Assembly (NCBI GenBank): GCA_015231795.1
Contig: JADGAX010000007.1
Span: forward strand, 62,001-126,000
From: Alphaproteobacteria bacterium
GTDB taxonomy: Bacteria > Pseudomonadota > Alphaproteobacteria > Rhodospirillales > WMHbin7
Length of the DNA: 64,000 nucleotides
Direction of reading: 5' to 3'
In this document: positions 42,071-53,659 of the stretch, in pieces
Layout of the letters: each line of letters opens with the position of its first letter
How positions within the stretch are numbered: position 1 is the first letter of the stretch
Program-made: the position numbers and the translations under genes
Notes under the pieces: generated by a model
What the model was told of the DNA's origin: nothing
Databases searched by the model: none
The model's input: only the letters and a program-made list of their open reading frames with translations

Positions 42071-44817
42071 CCCAGATCGTCAAGAAATTCGGCCAGGACC
42101 CCGCCCAGGAGAGAGCCATGACCAAAAGCAATGGCAAGTTCAAATATTTCGTCGGCATCAATTCGTTGGCCGAACTCGCAACCCCCACCGACCGCGTTTG
42201 CGTGCTCAACATTCTGGGCAACGAGTCCAAGGGCGTCACGCCGACCAGCCACGCCTATTCGGGCGGCAATGTCGTGTTCGGCACCTCGCCGGGCCGCAAG
42301 GGTGAAGTTCTGGAAACGCCGATCGGCAACATCCCGGTCTACAACAACGTGCGCGAGGGCCTGGAAGACGGCCACAAGTTCAATGTCGGCGTCGTCTATC
42401 TGCCGCCCGCCGCCGTGCGCGACGGCGTGTTCGAGCTGATCCGCGTCAATTCCGAAATCAAGAAGATCGTGATCCTGACCGAGAAGGTCTCGGTGCATGA
42501 TTCGCGCGAAATCCGCGCTTTGGCCCAGCAACGCAATATCGACGTTTTCGGCGCCAACTGCCTGGGCGTTGCCGATTCTTGGAACCATATCCGCATCGGC
42601 GGCGCACTGGGCGGCGACAAGCCCGAAGAATCGCTGCGCAAGGGGTCGGTGGCCATCTACTCCAATTCCGGCAACTTCACCACCACCATGGCCAGCTATC
42701 TGGTTGCCGCCGGTTGGGGCACCACCACTTCGGTTTCTTCGGGCAAGGATTTGTACATCCATTTCGCGCCCGCTGAATTCGCCCATGCCTTCGACAATGA
42801 CGCCCGCAGCAAGGCTGCCGTCATGTACATTGAGCCGGGCGGCTATTACGAAAAAGACATTACCTTCACCAAGCCGGTCATCGCCTGCGTGGTTGGCCGC
42901 TGGAAAGCCAAGCTGACGCGCGCCGTCGGTCATGCCGGCGCCATGTCGGGGTCGGGCGACAGCGCCGAGGCCAAGGAAGGCTGGTTCAAGGACATTCTGG
43001 GCGTGAAGGACATTTTCACCCCTGAAAATCCTGTCGTGTCTTGGAAGGGCGCGGTGGTCACCAACATTTCGCACATCCCGGCGGCTTTGACGGCGGTGAT
43101 GAAGCAGCATGGCGTCGAGCCTGATTTCGCGCCCGAGGGCGATCTGACCCTGAAGCCCTGGTTCGGCTCGAACCAAGGAATGCCCATGCCGGCGGCGCTC
43201 GACATTCCGTTGGTCGAGCCTTTCCAGCCCTATAAGGACCAGATCGCGGAACTGACCAAGCAGGTCGGCGCCATCTTCCCGCGCGAGAGCATGAAGGACC
43301 GTTCGGGCAGTTCGATCATGGACGCCAAGACGCAAGTCACGCGCGTCAGCGGCGTTTCCATTCTGGATACGGCCCGCTATCCGCTGGAGTTTAATTTCTG
43401 TCTGGCCTTGCTGCGCGAACACAACGACGACAACGACAACGCCCTGTTCAATGTGGGAATCGCCGCCGACGTCAATCTGCATGGCGACGTGATCGCCACG
43501 GTGGCCGATGCGGTGCGGGCGGGCGGCAATGCGCCAAATGCCGTGCTGTCGGCCGCTTGCGCCGTTCAAGGGCCGGGCCGCGTCAAGGCGGCAAGAGACG
43601 CCGCCGACGCGCTGATCGAGCTTTTCGGCCATTCCGGCCTGAATGACGGAACCGAGGCCGGTTTCGATCTGAAGTCGGTTCTGCCCACCCCCGAACATCT
43701 GTCCAAGCTGACCGGCAAAAAGGCCGACGCCAAGGCCAAGGCCATGCTGGCCGGGTTGAATGCTCGCGGCGCCAAGTCGGTGTTCGTCGATTTCCTGAAC
43801 GGACTTGACGGACATCCCACCGCCGATGCCGTTCTGGCCGCCATCGCCACCACCATTTGCTGGCCCGCCTTGATGCGCAAGAAAATCTCGCGTCACTCGG
43901 CCCGCAACATGGCTTGGTACATGCGTCTGTTCGCCACCATCATCGGCGCGTCGGTCGATAGCGCCCAGCACAAGGCGGATAGTTTCTGCGGCGTTGCCAA
44001 TGGCGACCTGATGAACAAGTGGTCGGCGACCGAAATCGCCTATCTGGCGCTGATGGGCGAGACGCCCAAGCCGGAACAGTTGTTCCCGTTCCAGGTTCTG
44101 TTGGGCCTGATCATTTCAAACGGCGTTGGCACCATTTCGGCCCAGGGCTGCAAGGGCGCCGTGTCGGCGGATGGACCAGAAACGCCCGAGCGCGTCCAGG
44201 TCAACAAGGCCATGATCGGCTTCCTGACCCACACCGGCTTTGCCCATGGCGGCAACGGTTTCGAAGGCATCCAGTTCCTGATCGACCAGTTCAAGGAAAC
44301 GGGCCTTAAGGATGCGGGCGATCCCAAACATGGGCTGGATCTGGTGTCCATGGGCACCAAATTCGCCATGGAATTCGGGGCCGAGAAGAAGGCCAAGAAG
44401 GGGGTGGGCGACGGCGTTCGCAACATTCCTGGCGTCAACCATCCGGTCTTCAAGGGCCAGTTGGTCAACAAGGACCCCCGCGAGGTCTATTTGTCCGGCC
44501 TGTTCAAGGAACGCGGCGAAGTCAACGTGTTCCACGATTTTTACAGTGCGTTGGTGCAGGCTCTCTACGACAATGGCGTCACGGCGAACGTGTTCTGCGT
44601 CAATATCGATGCGGTCATTGCCGCCTTGTTGCTCAAGCTGTTGTGGCCGCGCTACCGTTCGGGCAAGTTCTCGGAACAGGCGCTGGAAACGGCGGCCTTT
44701 ACGGCATTCCTGTTCGGACGTATGGTCGGCTGCGCCGGTGAAATCGACGATCATACAAACCGTGGACGTAATATGGATACGCGGACCCCGGCCTCTCAAT
44801 GTAGTTTCGTGTCGTAA
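42067..44817 (+). CDS. aclA: ATP citrate lyase, large subunit (SCS-alpha plus citrate-synthase domains, extended type)
   Basis: 916 residues. The first ~330 form the succinyl-CoA-synthetase-alpha-like part (VAIYSNSGNFTTTMASYL) with the phospho-histidine His289 in VGHAGAMSG. The C-terminal ~330 form a citrate-synthase-like domain (ISNGVGTISAQGCKGAVS; His792 in GVNHPVFKG; VNIDAVIAALLLKLL; FLFGRMVGCAGEID). Canonical bacterial large subunits are about 600 residues, so ~300 residues lie between or within these parts. Start codons: ATG 42067 (coupled, GGGAG 7 bases upstream) or ATG 42118 (AGGAGAG upstream). Confidence 0.85.
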   Translation: MTQIVKKFGQDPAQERAMTKSNGKFKYFVGINSLAELATPTDRVCVLNILGNESKGVTPTSHAYSGGNVVFGTSPGRKGEVLETPIGNIPVYNNVREGLEDGHKFNVGVVYLPPAAVRDGVFELIRVNSEIKKIVILTEKVSVHDSREIRALAQQRNIDVFGANCLGVADSWNHIRIGGALGGDKPEESLRKGSVAIYSNSGNFTTTMASYLVAAGWGTTTSVSSGKDLYIHFAPAEFAHAFDNDARSKAAVMYIEPGGYYEKDITFTKPVIACVVGRWKAKLTRAVGHAGAMSGSGDSAEAKEGWFKDILGVKDIFTPENPVVSWKGAVVTNISHIPAALTAVMKQHGVEPDFAPEGDLTLKPWFGSNQGMPMPAALDIPLVEPFQPYKDQIAELTKQVGAIFPRESMKDRSGSSIMDAKTQVTRVSGVSILDTARYPLEFNFCLALLREHNDDNDNALFNVGIAADVNLHGDVIATVADAVRAGGNAPNAVLSAACAVQGPGRVKAARDAADALIELFGHSGLNDGTEAGFDLKSVLPTPEHLSKLTGKKADAKAKAMLAGLNARGAKSVFVDFLNGLDGHPTADAVLAAIATTICWPALMRKKISRHSARNMAWYMRLFATIIGASVDSAQHKADSFCGVANGDLMNKWSATEIAYLALMGETPKPEQLFPFQVLLGLIISNGVGTISAQGCKGAVSADGPETPERVQVNKAMIGFLTHTGFAHGGNGFEGIQFLIDQFKETGLKDAGDPKHGLDLVSMGTKFAMEFGAEKKAKKGVGDGVRNIPGVNHPVFKGQLVNKDPREVYLSGLFKERGEVNVFHDFYSALVQALYDNGVTANVFCVNIDAVIAALLLKLLWPRYRSGKFSEQALETAAFTAFLFGRMVGCAGEIDDHTNRGRNMDTRTPASQCSFVS

Positions 44818-47082
<2,265 letters not shown>

Positions 47083-47122
47083 TTTAGCGAACGCTGAAAT
47101 GGACGCCGACTAACAAATTAGG

Positions 47123-47160
47123 TGGCGGCCTCCCCACTCAAAGGGGTGGCCGCCATTTTT
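47123..47160 (+). terminator. Rho-independent terminator after icd
   Basis: A 13-bp stem (47123-47135 with 47143-47155, one T-T mismatch, 7-nt loop) is followed by TTTTT. It closes the ~15.5-kb hdrB-to-icd operon. Confidence 0.93.
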
Positions 47161-47215
47161 CTGTATGCTATAAAGGGGCCGCCTTCGGCCCTCCATCCAT
47201 CGAAAGGAGCCTCTC

Positions 47216-49789
47216 GTGCTTGAAGCCTATCGCAGCCATGTCGCGGAACGCGCCGCCCAGGGGATTCCCCCCCTTCCTTTGACCGCCAAGCAAACGCAGG
47301 ACCTGATCGGTCTGCTGTTGAATCCGCCCAAGGGCGAGGAGCAGTTCCTGGTCGATCTGCTGGTCAACCGCGTTCCGGCGGGCGTGGACGATGCCGCCAA
47401 GGTGAAGGCGGAATTCCTGACCAAGGTCGCCAAGGGCGAGACGGCTTGCTCCCTGATTTCGAAGGTCAAGGCTACCGAACTGCTGGGCACCATGCTGGGT
47501 GGTTTCAACGTGAAGCCCATGATCGATCTTCTGGCCTGTCCGGAATGCGGCGCTGTGGCTGCCGAGGGCTTGAAGAAAACGCTGCTGATTTTCGACTTCT
47601 TCAACGACGTGAAGGCGCTGGCCGATAAGGGCAACGCCAACGCCAAGGCGGTGATGACGTCGTGGGCCGAGGCGGAATGGTTCACCAGCCGCCCCGAAGT
47701 GCCGAAAAGCCTGACCGTGACCGTTTTCAAGGTGACGGGCGAAACCAACACCGACGATCTGTCGCCCGCTCCCGACGCTTGGAGCCGTCCCGACATCCCC
47801 CTGCACGCCCTGGCCATGCTGAAGAATCCTCGCCCCGGCATCGAGCCGGAGGAAGTAGGCAAACGCGGTCCTGTCAAGCTGATCGAAGGTCTGCGCGCCA
47901 AGGGCCATCCGGTGGCCTATGTCGGCGACGTGGTGGGCACCGGCTCGTCGCGCAAATCGGCGACCAACTCGGTTTTGTGGTTCACCGGCGACGACATCCC
48001 CTTCGTCCCCAACAAGCGTTTCGGCGGCGTCTGCCTGGGTTCCAAGATCGCCCCCATCTTCTACAACACCATGGAAGACGCGGGCGCTTTGCCGATCGAA
48101 CTCGACGTCTCCAAGATGGAGATGGGCGACGTGGTCGAACTGCGGCCCTATGAAGGCAAGGCGCTGAAGAACGGACAGGAGATTTGTTCCTTCACCGTCA
48201 AGTCCGACGTCATTTTCGACGAAGTGCGCGCCGGCGGCCGCATTCCGCTGATCATCGGTCGCGGCCTGACCACACGCGCCCGCGAATCCCTGGGGCTGAA
48301 GCCGTCCACCTTGTTCCGCACGCCCAACCAGCCCGCCGATACCGGCAAGGGCTTTACCCTGGCCCAGAAGATGGTGGGACGCGCCTGCGGCCTGCCCGAA
48401 GGCAAGGGCATCCGTCCGGGCGCTTATTGCGAACCCAAGATGACCACTGTGGGGTCGCAAGACACCACCGGCCCCATGACCCGCGACGAGTTGAAGGACC
48501 TGGCCTGTCTGGGCTTCTCGGCCGATCTGGTCATGCAGTCCTTCTGCCACACGGCAGCCTATCCCAAGCTGGTTGACGTGAAGACCCATCAGACGCTGCC
48601 CGGCTTCATCAGCACGCGCGGCGGCGTTGCCTTGAATCCCGGCGACGGCGTGATCCATTCCTGGCTGAACCGCATGCTGCTGCCCGATACCGTGGGTACG
48701 GGCGGCGATTCGCACACCCGTTTCCCGATTGGCATTTCCTTCCCCGCCGGTTCGGGTTTGGTGGCCTTCGGCGCAGCCACCGGCGTCATGCCCCTGGACA
48801 TGCCGGAAAGCGTGCTCGTGCGCTTCTCGGGCAAGATGCAGCCCGGCATTACGCTGCGCGATCTGGTCAACGCCATTCCTTATGCCGCCATCAAGCAGGG
48901 CCTGCTGACGGTGGAGAAGAAGGGCAAGAAGAACATCTTCAATGGCGTGATCCTGGAAATCGAAGGTCTTCCCGACCTTAAAGTCGAACAGGCTTTCGAA
49001 CTGACCGACGCTTCGGCCGAACGCTCGGCCGCCGCTTGCACCGTGCGCCTGAACAAGGAGCCGGTGATCGAATATGTGCGCTCGAACGTGACGCTTCTGA
49101 AGTGGATGATCGCCAACGGCTATCAGGACAAGAACGCGCTGGAACGCCGGGTCAAGGCGATGGAAGCCTGGCTGGCCAAGCCCGTGTTGCTGGAACCCGA
49201 TGCGGATGCCGAATATGCCGCCGTCATCGAGATCGACATGAACACGATCAAGGAACCGATCCTGGCCTGTCCGAACGATCCCGACGACGTCAAGCTGCTC
49301 AGCGAAGTGCAGGGCGACAAGATCGAGGAAGTGTTCATCGGCTCATGCATGACCAATATCGGTCACTTCCGCGCCGCCGGAAAAATTCTGGAAGGAAAGA
49401 AGGACATCCCGGCTCGTCTGTGGGTGGCTCCGCCCACCAAGATGGACGCCATGGTGTTGACCGAGGAGGGCTATTACAGCCTGCTGGGCGTTGCTGGCGC
49501 TCGCATGGAAATGCCCGGCTGTTCGCTGTGCATGGGCAATCAGGCGCAGGTGAAGACGGGGTCGACGGCGGTCTCCACCTCGACCCGTAATTTCCCCAAC
49601 CGCTTGGGCATCGACACCAGGGTCTATCTGTCGTCGGCGGAACTGGCCGCCGTCTGCGCTCTGCTGGGCAAAATTCCGACGCCTAGCGAGTACATGGAGC
49701 ACACCAAGATGCTGGCCGAGAAGTCTGCCGACATCTATCGCTACATGAACTTCGACCAGATCGGCGCCTTCAGGGACGCTGCGGAATAA
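47216..49789 (+). CDS. acnB: Aconitate hydratase B
   Basis: 857 residues with a GTG start behind AAAGGAG. The N-terminal HEAT-like AcnB domain ([20 protein letters not shown]) is followed by the swivel domain ([20 protein letters not shown]) and the catalytic domains with cluster cysteines ([27 protein letters not shown]) and [18 protein letters not shown]. It interconverts citrate and isocitrate, linking isocitrate dehydrogenase and citrate lyase. A TATGCTATAAA stretch at 47164-47174, just after the icd terminator, could be its own -10. Confidence 0.97.
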   Translation: MLEAYRSHVAERAAQGIPPLPLTAKQTQDLIGLLLNPPKGEEQFLVDLLVNRVPAGVDDAAKVKAEFLTKVAKGETACSLISKVKATELLGTMLGGFNVKPMIDLLACPECGAVAAEGLKKTLLIFDFFNDVKALADKGNANAKAVMTSWAEAEWFTSRPEVPKSLTVTVFKVTGETNTDDLSPAPDAWSRPDIPLHALAMLKNPRPGIEPEEVGKRGPVKLIEGLRAKGHPVAYVGDVVGTGSSRKSATNSVLWFTGDDIPFVPNKRFGGVCLGSKIAPIFYNTMEDAGALPIELDVSKMEMGDVVELRPYEGKALKNGQEICSFTVKSDVIFDEVRAGGRIPLIIGRGLTTRARESLGLKPSTLFRTPNQPADTGKGFTLAQKMVGRACGLPEGKGIRPGAYCEPKMTTVGSQDTTGPMTRDELKDLACLGFSADLVMQSFCHTAAYPKLVDVKTHQTLPGFISTRGGVALNPGDGVIHSWLNRMLLPDTVGTGGDSHTRFPIGISFPAGSGLVAFGAATGVMPLDMPESVLVRFSGKMQPGITLRDLVNAIPYAAIKQGLLTVEKKGKKNIFNGVILEIEGLPDLKVEQAFELTDASAERSAAACTVRLNKEPVIEYVRSNVTLLKWMIANGYQDKNALERRVKAMEAWLAKPVLLEPDADAEYAAVIEIDMNTIKEPILACPNDPDDVKLLSEVQGDKIEEVFIGSCMTNIGHFRAAGKILEGKKDIPARLWVAPPTKMDAMVLTEEGYYSLLGVAGARMEMPGCSLCMGNQAQVKTGSTAVSTSTRNFPNRLGIDTRVYLSSAELAAVCALLGKIPTPSEYMEHTKMLAEKSADIYRYMNFDQIGAFRDAAE

Positions 49790-49797
49790 AGACCGTC

Positions 49798-49851
49798 ATG
49801 GCCGGGCTTGACCCGGCCATCCACGTGGACCCCCGGATCAAGTCCGGGGGT
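49798..49851. repeat. Tandem extragenic palindromes with complementary loops
   Basis: Two perfect 9-bp hairpins in a row: ATGGCCGGG/CCCGGCCAT (49798-49820, loop CTTGA) and ACCCCCGGA/TCCGGGGGT (49829-49851, loop TCAAG). The loops are reverse complements of each other, and an 8-bp palindrome CCACGTGG lies between. The GTCATGGCCGGGCTTGACCC style is common as a dispersed element in alphaproteobacterial genomes. No second copy is visible in this window. Confidence 0.8.
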
Positions 49852-49971
49852 GACGGAGTGGGGTTTCAGGCGAGGCGTCGGAGCAATCCGGCGCCTTAGC
49901 CCTTTTTCTGCACTACAAGCCGTAAAAATCGCTTGCGCCTGCCCGCAGGTCTGCTACCACCCCCTTCAATC

Positions 49972-51576
49972 ATGATTGCGTTCGATTCTCTTCCCCAGGC
50001 TGAGCTGGCCGACGATGGTGGTCGGTCCCTCGAGGCCCAATTGCTGGTCACGGCCGACCCGGCCCCGGCCATTGCCCAGGCTGTGGCCTTGGGCTATGCC
50101 GTCATGCCTGCCGGGGGATTGACCAGCGCCATTGGCGCCTTTGCCTACGATCACGAATTGGTTAAGAACTTCAAAGGGGTGCTGGCCGTTCGCCCCAAAC
50201 AGTCGCCCGAGCCGGAATTGGCCGAACCCGGCACGCCGCTGGAAAAGCTGAAAACCAACCAGATCATGATCGATCCAGCCACCGCCACGGTATCGGCGGG
50301 GGCGGGGCTGACCTTTTCTCAGGTGAATGACGTTTTGGGCCATGTGGTGGGGCCTGCCGCCCGTGTGCTGGTCGATCTGACCAGCATCGGTTCGGCGATG
50401 GTCGGCGGCGTAGTGGCTTCGGGCAGCATGGGGCCGTTGCGCCTGCGCCCCTCGGCCAGTCTGGTTGGGGTTGCCCTGGCGGCTGGCGGGGCCGAAGCCG
50501 AATTGCTGACCGGGGACGACATCTTCCGGGCGGAGGGCATGCAGGGCTGGACGGGGCTGGTCACGGCGGCTCGCCTGCGCTATTTCGAAACGCCTTTGAA
50601 CGAATTCGGGCTGGTCCTGCCCGTCCAATCGGGCGACACCGACGCGCTGGGCGATTTTCTGGCCTATCTGCATCCCTGGACCAAGACGGACGTGCCTGAA
50701 AGCGGCAGTTCGCTGGTTGGGGTCAAGGATGAAGCGACCATCGTCAATGGCGTGGAACTGGTGACGAGAAACTCGCTTGAGCAATTCATTTTGCACGCGG
50801 GCGATGATTCCTTGAAGGCCAAGGCCCAAAATCTTTTGCAAAGCTGCGACTATGCTGGTGCCGATTGGCTGGCTTGCATCACCGGCTGGTCGGATCATGC
50901 GGTGGATGACGTGCTGGTCATGTTGCTGGATGAGGAAACCGAAACCATCGGCGGCGTGATGATCGATTTCGGCGTCGGTTTTTCGTCGGGGTCCGAAATG
51001 GACGCCTTTCGCGCCATCCGCGAAGGCGCGCCCGATTTGGCGCGCACCAAGGCAAGGGTAACGCCGCCAGGCCAGTTGAAGCCATGGACCACCTCGTCCG
51101 ACGTCAATCTGGTCTGCCTGGAAAAAGATACGACGCCGCTGGCCAACGCCCTGTCTTCCTACCAGACATATCGCGAAGCGGTTGACGCGCTGGGCTTGAC
51201 GTATGAAGGCAGACTGAAGACCGAAATGACGGTTTACGGCCATCTGAATCCGCATGGCCTTGACCCGCATCATCGGGTTATTCTGACCGGCGCGCCAGAA
51301 TTCAAGGACGATCTGGCGGCTGCGGCCAAACAGGTGGGCGAATTGAAAAAGGCCCTGATGCGCGATCTGGTGCGGGTGGCCAATGGCTTTGGCGCCGTCA
51401 TCAATGGGGGCGAGAAGGGAGCGCCTTCGCTGGTGGATCTGATGCGGGCGCTGGGCGGCGAGGCGGGTTTGCCGTCCAATCTGCAATCGGACCTTGCCCG
51501 CGCCCGGGCGGCCATTAAGAAGGCGCCCCGGGCATTTTCCTTCCGAGCGCCCGTCGAGTTATTGCAAGGGGAATAA
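49972..51576 (+). CDS. FAD-binding PCMH-type oxidoreductase, unassigned
   Basis: About 534 residues from the ATG at 49972; the call of an FAD domain rests on SAGAGLTFSQVNDVL, VDLTSIGSAMVGGVVASGS and the GWTGLVTAARLRYFE segment, equivalent to vanillyl-alcohol-oxidase-family flavin motifs. The usual glycine-rich loop is partly replaced, and the C-terminal half (VYGHLNPHGLDPHHRVIL) only loosely resembles FAD-oxidase C domains. The substrate is unknown. It lies 182 bp downstream of acnB, beyond the palindromic repeat, and 4 bp before the YqhA-like gene. Confidence 0.7.
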   Translation: MIAFDSLPQAELADDGGRSLEAQLLVTADPAPAIAQAVALGYAVMPAGGLTSAIGAFAYDHELVKNFKGVLAVRPKQSPEPELAEPGTPLEKLKTNQIMIDPATATVSAGAGLTFSQVNDVLGHVVGPAARVLVDLTSIGSAMVGGVVASGSMGPLRLRPSASLVGVALAAGGAEAELLTGDDIFRAEGMQGWTGLVTAARLRYFETPLNEFGLVLPVQSGDTDALGDFLAYLHPWTKTDVPESGSSLVGVKDEATIVNGVELVTRNSLEQFILHAGDDSLKAKAQNLLQSCDYAGADWLACITGWSDHAVDDVLVMLLDEETETIGGVMIDFGVGFSSGSEMDAFRAIREGAPDLARTKARVTPPGQLKPWTTSSDVNLVCLEKDTTPLANALSSYQTYREAVDALGLTYEGRLKTEMTVYGHLNPHGLDPHHRVILTGAPEFKDDLAAAAKQVGELKKALMRDLVRVANGFGAVINGGEKGAPSLVDLMRALGGEAGLPSNLQSDLARARAAIKKAPRAFSFRAPVELLQGE

Positions 51577-51580
51577 GCAG

Positions 51581-52090
51581 ATGATCGAAAGAACCATCGA
51601 GAAGGCACTTTTCGCCAGTCGCTGGCTGCTGGCTCCGATGTATTTGGGCCTGGCGCTGGTGCTGATCATTCTGGCCATCAGCTTCGGCATCGAAGGGGTT
51701 CACATGCTGTCGGGGCTGGTCACCACCGGCGAGGGCGACATCATTCTGGCCACGCTCGGCCTGATCGACATCGTTCTGGTGGCCAATCTGGTGGTGATGG
51801 TCATTTTAAGCGGCTATGAAAATTTCGTCTCCACGATTGACACGGCGCGCAACGAAAAAGATGCGCCCGATTGGATGGGCAAGGTGGATGCCGGGACCTT
51901 GAAGATCAAGGTGGCGGCTTCCATCGTCGCCATCTCGTCGATCCATCTTCTGAAGGCCTTCATGAACATCAGGGACTATCCGAACGACAAGCTGATCGGC
52001 ATGGTGGGCATTCACATGACCTTTGTCATTTCCGCCTTGTTGCTGGCCTGGATCGACAAGATCGCTTTTGCCGCCCATCGGGAGCATTGA
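51581..52090 (+). CDS. YqhA/UPF0114 family inner-membrane protein
   Basis: 169 residues with about four hydrophobic helices (WLLAPMYLGLALVLIILAI; IILATLGLIDIVLVANLVV; IKVAASIVAISSIHLL; VISALLLAWIDKIAF) and the conserved SGYENFVSTID motif of UPF0114. Function is not established for the family. The length equals E. coli YqhA (about 164). An AAGCAG site precedes the ATG at 51581. Confidence 0.9.
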   Translation: MIERTIEKALFASRWLLAPMYLGLALVLIILAISFGIEGVHMLSGLVTTGEGDIILATLGLIDIVLVANLVVMVILSGYENFVSTIDTARNEKDAPDWMGKVDAGTLKIKVAASIVAISSIHLLKAFMNIRDYPNDKLIGMVGIHMTFVISALLLAWIDKIAFAAHREH

Positions 52091-52093
52091 TCC

Positions 52094-53659
52094 TTGGTCC
52101 GGCGGGAGCATTGGCCGCTTTTTGTTAAGCTGGGCCTGCTGCCGCTGCTTTTTCTGGCGCTCGAGTCCTGGCTGCGCGCCCAGGCCGGTCCCTTCTGGAT
52201 ATGGTTTCATGTCGATCCCAATTACTTCTATCTGCTGAACGGGCTGATGCTGGCGGTGGGGGAAACCCCCGCCGACGTTTTTCATCCCGGCACGCCGGTT
52301 CATGTTCTGGTAGCGCTGATCCTGCGCGTGGCGCATCCCTTGGCCACCAGCGAGGAACTGGCCAATTTGGTGCTGAGCTATCCTGAACATTATCTCGCCA
52401 TCGCCAGCCGGGCGATGATCAGCCTGAATGCCGCAGCCCTGCTGGTCTTGGGTTTGTCGGCCTATCGGGCGTTCGGTCGCTTCCTGCCCGCCCTGGCGGC
52501 GCAGACAGCCCCTTTCGCCACCATGTTCGTGATGAAGCAGGCCTATCACGTCAAGCCCGAGCCGTTCCTGCTGCTGGCGGCTTCGCTGATGGGGTGCTTT
52601 CTTTTTGAATTCATTCGCCACCAAGAGACGGATCGAAAATCCTTTTCAATCTATTTCGGCATCGTCGCCGGTTTCGGCGCAGCCTCGAAATTGCTGTTCG
52701 CACCCATCGCCCTGGCTCCGCTTTTTGTATTGGCGACAAGGCAACGCATCGGACTTTATGTTCTGGCAGCGGCGGCGGCCTTTCTGATTTGTCTATTGCC
52801 AGCGGCTGGCAACTGGGATGTGTCGGCGGCCTATTTCGCCCGTATGATCCAGGGTAGTGGTTCCTATGGCGGCGGCGCAGCCACCTTCGTCGATTGGGCC
52901 GCCTATCCCGGCAACTTGGCCAAGGTCTTCGCAGGCAAACCCGTATTCTTGGCTCTTCTCGTTCTGTCCCTGTTGGCCTTGGCTTTCAGGTGGCGTTTGG
53001 GGGTTGCGCGCAGCACTTCCTGGCGGGCGCTGGAAGGGATTGTGGCCGCGCAGGTGGCGATGGCGCTGCTGGTCGCCAAACACCCTATCGCCTATTACAT
53101 GGTGGCGGCGGTGTCGCTAATTGGCGTTCAGGCCGCCTTGCTGATCGTGCTGGGCGAGGAGCTGACAGGCGCTAGGCGCTGGTGGCGTCCGGCGATGGCT
53201 GGCCTTCTGATCGCGCTGGGGATCAGCCGCATCGGCGCCATTTACAAGGATGCGACCGAATTGGCCGATTGGCGGGACAAGGCGCAGTCGCTTGACATGC
53301 AGGCTTATGATTCTTGCACCCAGGTCTATTTCGATTTCGCCACCAGCCCGACTTACGCCCTTTATATGGGCGACATGATGGCGAAATGGCGGTGGGCCGA
53401 ACGCCTTGCCAGGATGTATCCAGCATCCAATCAAGTGTTCATGAATTTCTTCACCGGCGATCCCAGACGTTGGGGCGAACGGATCGATCTGCAAGCAGAA
53501 ATCGCCAAACGTCCGTGCCTGGCTTTGCGCGGCGCATGGGACGGGGCGATGAAAAGTTACCTTTCGAAACTGGCGCCGGATGCGAAAATAACTGGCCAGT
53601 GTCTGGCGGGGCAGGAATTTCTGCTGACTGTCGGCATCGAAGCTAAATGCAGCCGTTGA
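52094..53659 (+). CDS. ArnT/PMT-like polytopic membrane glycosyltransferase
   Basis: 521 residues with roughly ten predicted membrane helices and a C-terminal periplasmic-like segment. The N-terminal loop after the first helix (FHVDPNYFYLLNGLML) holds acidic residues positioned as in GT-C fold lipid-sugar transferases. The best start is a TTG at 52094, only 3 bp after the previous stop. No pathway partner is obvious; it may modify lipid A or a polysaccharide. Its 3' end overlaps convergently with lpxK by 17 nt. Confidence 0.6.
   Translation: MVRREHWPLFVKLGLLPLLFLALESWLRAQAGPFWIWFHVDPNYFYLLNGLMLAVGETPADVFHPGTPVHVLVALILRVAHPLATSEELANLVLSYPEHYLAIASRAMISLNAAALLVLGLSAYRAFGRFLPALAAQTAPFATMFVMKQAYHVKPEPFLLLAASLMGCFLFEFIRHQETDRKSFSIYFGIVAGFGAASKLLFAPIALAPLFVLATRQRIGLYVLAAAAAFLICLLPAAGNWDVSAAYFARMIQGSGSYGGGAATFVDWAAYPGNLAKVFAGKPVFLALLVLSLLALAFRWRLGVARSTSWRALEGIVAAQVAMALLVAKHPIAYYMVAAVSLIGVQAALLIVLGEELTGARRWWRPAMAGLLIALGISRIGAIYKDATELADWRDKAQSLDMQAYDSCTQVYFDFATSPTYALYMGDMMAKWRWAERLARMYPASNQVFMNFFTGDPRRWGERIDLQAEIAKRPCLALRGAWDGAMKSYLSKLAPDAKITGQCLAGQEFLLTVGIEAKCSR

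Noticed and set aside
41998-43971. 657-codon open frame on the minus strand
   Set aside because: Antisense to the citrate lyase genes with no recognisable domain.
47168-48715. 515-codon open frame on the minus strand
   Set aside because: Antisense shadow of acnB.
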